This document shows, piece after piece, positions 31,501-37,239 of a stretch of DNA of 37,239 nt. The stretch covers positions 1-37,239 of the forward strand of contig JAFLUL010000014.1 in assembly GCA_022508845.1 (NCBI GenBank), written 5' to 3'. Source of the stretch: Oscillospiraceae bacterium. GTDB taxonomy: Bacteria; Bacillota; Clostridia; Oscillospirales; Acutalibacteraceae. The position numbers and the translations under genes were made by a program. The notes beneath the pieces were generated by a model. It searched no databases and was not told the DNA's origin. It saw only the letters and a program-made list of their open reading frames with translations. Position 1 is the stretch's first letter. Every line of letters starts with the position of its first letter.

Positions 31501-34500
31501 GCACGATCAATACCAGAGTTAACAGCTTTAACACAACCAACGTTGCAGGTACGGTATCTTCAAATCAGTATACCCATAATAACATCACCCGCAACACTAT
31601 GGATGCCGACTGGGTACACAACAAAGCCTTTACCGCGTATTTCACCTCCAAAAACACTCCAACCTCCGGCAACTATGCAAGCGTTGCTTCAACGGTAAAT
31701 AAGCTTGACGCCTTCCTCAAGAGCGAAGACTTTGTTAAGCTTCTCGGCGTTGACGAGCAGGGCAAGGGCATAACAACGCTCACAGGCTTTATTCAGGATA
31801 TTCTTGCCGAGAATCTCTTCTCGGACGAGATGCTTGACACTATTTTAGCGCTGTTATTCCCGCTGCTTACAAGCATATTCGATCAGGTACTTCCCGAAAT
31901 GCTCGCTAAAAATATTCAGAACAAAAATGTTGCCGACCTTGCCGGCGATACGGGCAGCGTTGTTCTCGAAGGCGGAAGAATGTGGTTCTATTTCGGCGGC
32001 TATACTGTAGCCTGGGAAGAGGACGCAAACGGCAGAATTATAACAACATACACCGGCGGTCAGCCCGGAAGCCACCTTACAAACACATTCCAGTCAATAA
32101 CCTCAAATAAGGCTCAGCTTTATATTTACCCCTCAACCCTCGGAAATTATTTCTCAACTATAACCACCTCCGCCGGCATAACGCAGGCTCAGGCGAACCT
32201 GCTCCACACCATAGGTAATTCTCTTAAGGCTGTGGGCGATCAGACTATGACCTACACCACCTATAAAGACAGAAACGCGTGGGATAAGTTTAAGAATGCC
32301 GACGGCGATTTTGAGTTCAACGGCGGCAAGGGCTTTAACTGGGGCGTTGACGCGCAGACCACCTTTAACGGAAAGTATAGTCAGTTTAAGTCTATGCTCG
32401 GCGCAATGCTCAGCTCGGCTATAACAATTCTTCGCGCTCTCTTCGGCAACACGACATTCACCCTCTCGCTCGACGGTAACTACAGCACCGGCGGCAACCT
32501 TCTCTATGCATATATTTACGACCTCACGGTTGGATATCATCTTATTACCGACATTAAAACCAGCGGTAACTGGCTGCGTGCGGAAGGCATCAAGGCAGAC
32601 CTGACCATACAGCCGCTGAACCTCTATCAGGGACTTTGGATACCGATTATGGAGGATCTTCTCGGTATGAACGCCGGAACCGACGGCGTATTTACCTGGG
32701 GCGTTCCGAGCGTTACGGGCAACTTTACCGGACCGCAGCTCGCAGGATACCTGCTCGATCCCGTATATCAGCTCATTCTCGCGGTGAGCGCAAATCCCGT
32801 GCAGTCGGTATGTAAGCTTCTGCCGAACCTTGCCTATCATCTTCTGGACGGTACGATAAACAACCTTCTTGACGTAAACATTTTAATTCATCTCGCAATC
32901 AAGGACCTTGATGTAACAGACGCCGGCGGCGGTCTCGGAGGCGACCTGCTCGACTGGAGCTGGGTAAAGAATATGATCATAGGCATTGCCTCTGATTCGC
33001 TCAAATTCGATATCCCCGTTGCCCTTGGAAGTATGATAAATCTTGACGATATGCTCGGCTTCAGCCTCAGCGATCTCAACTCGATTCTTGCGGGCGTTAT
33101 CGGTATGATAAGCAGCGATGCCGAATATAATCTTCCCGGCATAGGCACCGGCCGCCTTGCAACTATGTTTAAGTCCGGCGGCTTTACCTCAAATGCCGCA
33201 ACAAACGGCGTCCGCCCGAACTCAAGATCCAGAACATATATCAAAGCCGATGTTGAATATGTTTTCTACGGCATCTTCAGCTGGCTCTTCCGTGCCGTTC
33301 AGAATAAGGGCGGTCTTGCGGATATTCTCGCAATGGTTGAATCCATTTCCGGTTCTTCGCTCGGAGGCAGCCTTCCGTCCATAGTTTATGCTCTTGTTGA
33401 GGGCATTGAAAGCGCAGACCTTGCGTTTGCCGCTCTTATTGAGCTTCTCAACGAGCCTAAGTATGACGTTGCAACCTTCAATTGGTATGACGTTGCAGGT
33501 TCCTCCAACAAGCCCACCATAAACTGGAACACAACAGCATTCACCTATCTTGACTACAATAATAAGTGGACTAAGGAAAAGGCCGATTATATTTACGGTA
33601 ATATGGATAACATAGTTAACGCAGTTGTTAATATGATATCCCCCGAGTCTCTTGCCGAATTTAACGGCGACGTAAACGTTTGGCTCAGCAAGTTTATAAA
33701 CTCGATGTTCACAAACGAAGGCGTAATGAACGTTATTGAGATGGTAACAATGCTCGGCGACGCCCTCAAGGGAGCAAACGGACTTGTAAAGCTTCTGCGC
33801 CAGCAGATAACAAGCTCCAACGCAACCGACCCCGAGATGAACCTCTATGCGTGGTATAACATTTTCGGTTATAATTATGACGCCTACCACAACGTCACCC
33901 TCGGAACAAACGAGTTCATTGCCTATAACACAATATCCAATCAGGTTTATGTTTATCAGGCGGTTCCAACCGATGAAAGCGAAGTTGTTGATCTTACCAA
34001 AACCGGAACCTTCACCTGGAAGATAGTTCAGGCATATCCCGTTGCTCCGGGTGAGAGAATTCCTTACCAGATAAACGGACAGAACTTTGTAAGAACCAGT
34101 ATAGTTCCTTATGACACCTCCGTAAAAACCGACAAATATCAGGTTTATGAGGATCTCTTCTCAAAGGTTCGCTGGACTAAAGCAAACGATCCCAACGGCG
34201 GAAACGACCCGTACTGCACATGGGAAGTTAAGCTTACCTCCGAAATAATCGGCCGTCTTGCCGATAACGGTACAACTCTCAAGAGAATCGGCTCCGGGGG
34301 AGCATACACCGGCTATTATGACAGCGGAAAGAGCTATAACGTAGGCGACTATTATCCGCTTACCGACGGCGGCAGCATGGAAATCCCCGGCTCAGACAAT
34401 GCCCGCGCTGTTTTCACCGCCATATTCTCAGAGCTTATAGGCCCGTTTGCAAACCTCTTCTCATTTGTTCTCCGCGGAACGGATCTCAATCTCTTCGGCA

Positions 34501-37239
34501 ACAATCTCAAAATTCAGGGCTATTCAACCTATAATAACGCCATTATCCCGCTGCTTGAGGCATTCGGAGTTTACGGTCTTAAGACCTCCGATCAGTTTGA
34601 AAGCTATGCAGTGGCTAACGGTACACGCGCGGCGTTTGACTACCTTGTAAACGAGCTGTTCGGCGCTCTCGATGATCTTTTGACCGACGACAGAGTTTAC
34701 GATGAAAAAGGCAACGTGGTTTCCGGCAAGGGCGCCTTCCAGAAGCTTGTTGACATTTTGCCGCACCTTTACTACTACCTGCAGAGCGACGGTATGACCG
34801 TTGTTGTGAAGAACCTGCTTATGTTTGTGTGGCAGCTTCTTGACACTCTTCGTCCTATAGTAAACATTGATCTTGACAACGTTATCCACGCTCTTCTCTG
34901 CCGCTTCCTCGGCTATGTTTACGATGACACCGCCGCAGGCTATCAGTCTAACCTCTTAACAAGCGAGCTGCTTGACCTCCTGGGCATTTCCGCCCCGACC
35001 TATACCTCCTCCGCCGCAACGCGCGACAAGGAAAAGGTTGACGCCATATTTGCCTTCTCGCTTAAAAACCTCACCCTTCAGGGAATGTATTCGCTTGTAA
35101 CCGGTATAACCGGGCTTAACCTCTATCCTCTTGTTTACGCGCTCGAGGGTATGTGTCAGACCGCGCCTCCGATTGCTCTTACCTACAGCGCCGATCAGAC
35201 CGAGCCTTATAAATATACGAGCTACAGAGTTCCCAACACCACAGCAACAACCTATAAGACCTATACCGTAAACTTCAGCGGTCAGGACACCATAACCTTA
35301 ACCCTCTCTGCGCTTATCGACATTATCAAGTATGAGGGCAACGCTTCCGCTCTTGACGAGATGTTCGGCACAATTACTGAGCTTATCCCCGGAGCTTCGA
35401 ATATGCTCACAGGCGAAGGCATTCAGGGACTTATTCAGGCAATTGTTACCATATTTGATGACCAGCCCTACGGAGTTGAAATTCAGCGTCCGAATTGGGA
35501 CTACATCTTTGAGGGTAAGCTTGTTATCTTCTCCGACGGCAATTCAAAGCTTTGGGAAGATATAGTATGCACCGAAGAAACGACCGAAATCTCTATTTCC
35601 AGATGGGCTGAGCTTTATAATATCGTTCAAACTCCCAACTACGATTTCAGCCGCTATCACAAAGACACATTATATAATCTTGAATATTTAACAAGCTGGA
35701 CCGAAAACGTTGCAAAGGCAACCTACGGAATGCTTGAAGGTGTTCTTGATTATGTTGTTTCGCTCGCCGCGGAGAGCATATCAAAACGTCTCGGCGTTAA
35801 CATAACAACCTTCAGCGAGCTTGTTGACGTTCTTCTTAGCGAAATGGTCTTCACTCCCGAGCTTATGATAAGCCTCCTTGACCTGCTCGCAAATGTTTAT
35901 ACCTATATTCCCGATGAAATTCTTGAAGCATTAAACCACCTGCTCACCGATAACGCTGAGGAGGGTGCGATAGTTGATATGTTCGCCTGGAGAGACGCGG
36001 GCTATATCGTATTTGACTATCCCTGGAATTCCGACGGAACTCAGGATACCTCCAAAGATATGATCTGGCAGGCAAACCGCAATCACGATTGGTTCGTTGA
36101 AGGAAAGCCCGGCTATATTGAGGATGAATCCACCTTTATAGACGCAATCGGCGATCTTCTCGCTCCTGCCGGAACCCTCTTCGCCCTTATCTTCTTAAAC
36201 GAGGACTATAATCTTCTCAATTCACTTGCCAAGAATTCCCAGGGCAATAACGACAGCATTGTCTTAAATGGTACCGCCGCTTATGCAACGGCCTTAGTTC
36301 CGCTGTTTGAGGCTCTCGGGCTTGACCTTTCGAACTATAAGCCCGAAAAGTATAACAACGGCGACGGAACCTATAACGGCTCGCTGTTTGTTAACGACCT
36401 TGTTGAAATCGTTGACACCCTGCTTAAGGACGTTATCTACGGTCCTGAGGGTGCAAACGGAGAACGCGCAGGCGGCCCGATTAAGTGGATAATAAAGAAC
36501 CTGCCCAATATAATTTACTTCATTAACGCGGACGGCATAAAGGCCTCCATAAACAACGTTTTCGGCGCGCTCAATTCCATTATAGGCGCAATTGAAACAA
36601 TAATTGACCTGCCCGTGGATCTTCATAACCTCCTTGATTCCGGTTTGGATGTTACAAACCTCTCAATGGAAGGTCTCTTCGGTATGCTCTATACGCTTAC
36701 AAAGAGCTATAACGATGACGGCAGCGTTATTCCCGGCCTTTATATGAGCGATTCGCTTATGAGCTACATTAAGAATATCTATATCGGTAAGCTTGAGGCG
36801 TTTGTTTCCGCCAACGGCTATCAGAGCTTCCGTATGGTTTATTCCGAAACAGAGCAGGAGCACGATATGATAACCGTTCTCCTTGCTATGATCCTTGAAT
36901 ATGCAACCGATTCCGGCACATTCTATGACAACGTTGACAGCCACGGCAACGAGATAGAATACAACAACGCCGATGTTCTTGACAGACTTCTCTTCGGCGG
37001 CTCCGATATGGAAGGCCTTATCGGTCAGGTTATCCACGCGCTTCGCAATCCCGAAGGTCTTGCCGTAGCCGATATGGACTGGAAATATTTTGATGAGGAA
37101 TTTGATCTCTCCGCAGTTAAAGATCATCCGATAAGAGTTGACGCTTATGCCTATCGCTATCTGAACTGGACCACCGAATGGACATATTCAAAGGCATCAA
37201 CCGCCGCGGATGAGTTTGAAACTCTCGTTCTTCAGGCTC
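28530..37239 (+). CDS. Giant secreted repeat protein, 3' end beyond the window
   Basis: One uninterrupted frame of 2903 codons with no stop before the window edge. The start has AAGGAG nine bases upstream and a classic signal peptide (MGTKAKLSTKVISVFLSALM, cleavage near AKA-A at 38). Residues about 40-485 are mixed helical. Residues about 486-763 hold about five short repeats built on GKTYYT...VYTPVEEPVADDLGSYYE. Residues about 765-1285 are helical. From about 1288 to the end, three long divergent modules start at about 1288, 1958 and 2536. The protein is rich in Leu, Asn, Tyr and Ala and has few cysteines. I see no enzyme motif, LPXTG, S-layer homology or dockerin in the visible part; such a domain could lie beyond the edge. 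A surface or extracellular structural role is likely but not shown. The promoter is near perfect, suggesting abundant product. Confidence 0.9.
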   Translation, partial: MGTKAKLSTKVISVFLSALMVLSCAYAALPGLAPKAKAASAEEKAWQNLSDAFASAVNGGYLSTKDWSAITSSDGTVTVTDGTVNGYAYNIVAAIGELIKLIGEGKHNAELRETIKQTLSRSPYNMPLNTYQVNFLNRILDVSGKYGDYTPDSIWNGTVSDMEANLTAQTITVVATREENAAIISQFNTVDEIDAAGYKIEMTYTIKLTAEAVKCDSSNGAETGAYYENSKIEAGGEKVDISSGVKTNLQNIGAYLTYVGSTAFKPYFDKWYNDGGEVNTVSLYAMTTEQIAALEADYNDVYVKVDIGDQYFVEEFIGRMNYEAHQRFVDAAVEALKVVNYKDYVAWLVNGTPLGNGTRNRDDYKTSDPSSIAAVIEQASAFKEGLETANSDALASLANVYPGFDAYGEYDVTNSKTYYMNFDNYIRYLSSLLYNFYLQEIKAAATTLLNNGASTTYVFSNETSDFFNLLSGVVGSGYQTGSNYVPTSDSRVDPDKTYYTPSATYSYAATSDSEIDGSKHYFTNWEKVENPVAADLGSYYEDVEVFTYAPTEDTELADGKTYYTFADGVYTAVEEPAAENLETYYERTGSYHTYLPTADEALNASKAYYTQGSSYAVVASPSAAYIRTYSERTVVSYNYQLTSDKDIMSGKTYYTKSGSVYTPVEEPVADDLGSYYEIVFVAVESPLTSYLFDYYELVGAFYGLKGVGKGEYVEANYQNTYYKTSDTSVVPGKTYYVYNEASGVYTPVTSPSNAALGDYYERAQCPIDDTDLSALYTFFNTAVDMMNRAASYGVNVNNYLSESLQLQIRDMSTLLYNEQVLRGRVTEAFLQAYQPAADLMAGYIKGGKSISQLYADLKTLEEKRTALNNSYSWFKDDPRDAAMANFITELYCEIYDRVQAQYVEIQNLYREYGNVNVRNYYQLRRNIDRINGLTGTYNGVSVSILNFISSSYAAGKISGVNATGFTRNATNLSYLYYNETTGIYGYGTLFSTINTRVNSFNTTNVAGTVSSNQYTHNNITRNTMDADWVHNKAFTAYFTSKNTPTSGNYASVASTVNKLDAFLKSEDFVKLLGVDEQGKGITTLTGFIQDILAENLFSDEMLDTILALLFPLLTSIFDQVLPEMLAKNIQNKNVADLAGDTGSVVLEGGRMWFYFGGYTVAWEEDANGRIITTYTGGQPGSHLTNTFQSITSNKAQLYIYPSTLGNYFSTITTSAGITQAQANLLHTIGNSLKAVGDQTMTYTTYKDRNAWDKFKNADGDFEFNGGKGFNWGVDAQTTFNGKYSQFKSMLGAMLSSAITILRALFGNTTFTLSLDGNYSTGGNLLYAYIYDLTVGYHLITDIKTSGNWLRAEGIKADLTIQPLNLYQGLWIPIMEDLLGMNAGTDGVFTWGVPSVTGNFTGPQLAGYLLDPVYQLILAVSANPVQSVCKLLPNLAYHLLDGTINNLLDVNILIHLAIKDLDVTDAGGGLGGDLLDWSWVKNMIIGIASDSLKFDIPVALGSMINLDDMLGFSLSDLNSILAGVIGMISSDAEYNLPGIGTGRLATMFKSGGFTSNAATNGVRPNSRSRTYIKADVEYVFYGIFSWLFRAVQNKGGLADILAMVESISGSSLGGSLPSIVYALVEGIESADLAFAALIELLNEPKYDVATFNWYDVAGSSNKPTINWNTTAFTYLDYNNKWTKEKADYIYGNMDNIVNAVVNMISPESLAEFNGDVNVWLSKFINSMFTNEGVMNVIEMVTMLGDALKGANGLVKLLRQQITSSNATDPEMNLYAWYNIFGYNYDAYHNVTLGTNEFIAYNTISNQVYVYQAVPTDESEVVDLTKTGTFTWKIVQAYPVAPGERIPYQINGQNFVRTSIVPYDTSVKTDKYQVYEDLFSKVRWTKANDPNGGNDPYCTWEVKLTSEIIGRLADNGTTLKRIGSGGAYTGYYDSGKSYNVGDYYPLTDGGSMEIPGSDNARAVFTAIFSELIGPFANLFSFVLRGTDLNLFGNNLKIQGYSTYNNAIIPLLEAFGVYGLKTSDQFESYAVANGTRAAFDYLVNELFGALDDLLTDDRVYDEKGNVVSGKGAFQKLVDILPHLYYYLQSDGMTVVVKNLLMFVWQLLDTLRPIVNIDLDNVIHALLCRFLGYVYDDTAAGYQSNLLTSELLDLLGISAPTYTSSAATRDKEKVDAIFAFSLKNLTLQGMYSLVTGITGLNLYPLVYALEGMCQTAPPIALTYSADQTEPYKYTSYRVPNTTATTYKTYTVNFSGQDTITLTLSALIDIIKYEGNASALDEMFGTITELIPGASNMLTGEGIQGLIQAIVTIFDDQPYGVEIQRPNWDYIFEGKLVIFSDGNSKLWEDIVCTEETTEISISRWAELYNIVQTPNYDFSRYHKDTLYNLEYLTSWTENVAKATYGMLEGVLDYVVSLAAESISKRLGVNITTFSELVDVLLSEMVFTPELMISLLDLLANVYTYIPDEILEALNHLLTDNAEEGAIVDMFAWRDAGYIVFDYPWNSDGTQDTSKDMIWQANRNHDWFVEGKPGYIEDESTFIDAIGDLLAPAGTLFALIFLNEDYNLLNSLAKNSQGNNDSIVLNGTAAYATALVPLFEALGLDLSNYKPEKYNNGDGTYNGSLFVNDLVEIVDTLLKDVIYGPEGANGERAGGPIKWIIKNLPNIIYFINADGIKASINNVFGALNSIIGAIETIIDLPVDLHNLLDSGLDVTNLSMEGLFGMLYTLTKSYNDDGSVIPGLYMSDSLMSYIKNIYIGKLEAFVSANGYQSFRMVYSETEQEHDMITVLLAMILEYATDSGTFYDNVDSHGNEIEYNNADVLDRLLFGGSDMEGLIGQVIHALRNPEGLAVADMDWKYFDEEFDLSAVKDHPIRVDAYAYRYLNWTTEWTYSKASTAADEFETLVLQA
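29985..30818 (+). repeat. Short repeat block in the giant protein (TYYT repeats)
   Basis: About five units of 35-55 residues. Recognisable cores are VDPDKTYYTPSATY, LADGKTYYTFADGVYTAVEE, LNASKAYYTQGSSYAVVAS, IMSGKTYYTKSGSVYTPVEE and VVPGKTYYVYNEASGVYTPV. Each is followed after 8-12 residues by a closing YYE or YSE. The alternation of acidic start, TYYT strand and YYE strand suggests small beta units in tandem. Units two and four are most alike at protein level. Confidence 0.8.
32391..37239 (+). repeat. Three long divergent modules in the giant protein
   Basis: Modules begin near 32391, 34401 and 36135. Landmarks recur in order. First: a hydrophobic stretch followed by WIPIMEDLLGMN, AIIPLLEAFGVYG or ALVPLFEALGLDL. 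Then CKLLPNLAYHLLDGTINNLL, DILPHLYYYLQSDGMTVVV or KNLPNIIYFINADGIKASI. Near the end: YLDYNNKWTKEKADYIYG, NLEYLTSWTENVAKATYG or RYLNWTTEWTYSKAS. The third module is incomplete at the window edge. Spacing is about 670 and 578 residues. Confidence 0.7.

Noticed and set aside
32154-33890. Long open frames on the minus strand inside the giant gene (228 codons at 32154-32840 and 222 codons at 33222-33890)
   Set aside because: They lie antisense to a continuous 2903-codon frame with signal peptide and repeats, have no ribosome binding site, and read as low-complexity mirror sequence.

Overview
The window looks like chromosomal DNA of an uncultured gut-type Bacillota (class Clostridia, probably Oscillospiraceae/Ruminococcaceae-like). 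The evidence is a ylxM-ffh-rpsP-khpA cluster, strong AGGAGG-type ribosome binding sites, TTGACA/TATAAT promoters, a LytTR response regulator with a GHKL kinase, lipoproteins, a type I dockerin, and intracellular GH2 and GH5 glycosidases. I see no tRNA, rRNA, CRISPR array, insertion sequence or intact phage gene.

Layout. 1-5640 (+): an M42 aminopeptidase, a GH2 glycosidase and a secreted Ig-like/dockerin protein, separated by repeat elements. 5649-5946: remnants of a DUF4160-DUF2442 gene pair. 5949-12620 (-): a DUF3048 lipoprotein, a HAD phosphatase, khpA, rpsP, ffh, ylxM, cca and a radical SAM/SPASM enzyme. 12734-19591 (+): a response regulator, a kinase with no membrane domain, two overlapping ABC exporter half-transporters and an endoglycoceramidase-like GH5, apparently one regulated unit. 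19614-22019 (+): a lipoprotein and a metallophosphoesterase. 22122-24625 (+): a D-2-hydroxyacid dehydrogenase, a broken DUF3990 gene, and gap with its own promoter and terminator. 24920-28179: two convergent polytopic membrane proteins, one GT-C-like. 28398 to the end (+): a near-consensus promoter driving a giant secreted protein (at least 2903 residues, open at the window edge).

How the genes work together. The housekeeping block supplies SRP-dependent secretion (ffh, ylxM), a ribosomal protein, an RNA chaperone and tRNA CCA ends. The glycosidases, the dockerin protein and the giant exported protein fit a carbohydrate-rich gut niche. The two-component pair probably controls the adjacent ABC exporter and GH5.

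The most unusual content is: (1) the giant protein, which has a block of about five short TYYT-type repeats and then three divergent modules of roughly 580-670 residues; (2) a family of intergenic elements built from AATTCGGAATT/AATTCCGAATT ends and an AAATCGCTTGCGATTT hairpin, several of which abut or supply a stop codon; (3) a 50-bp palindromic element present twice in opposite orientation; (4) two decayed toxin-like loci visible only by joining reading frames. Family assignments come from recognising motifs by eye, with no database search.
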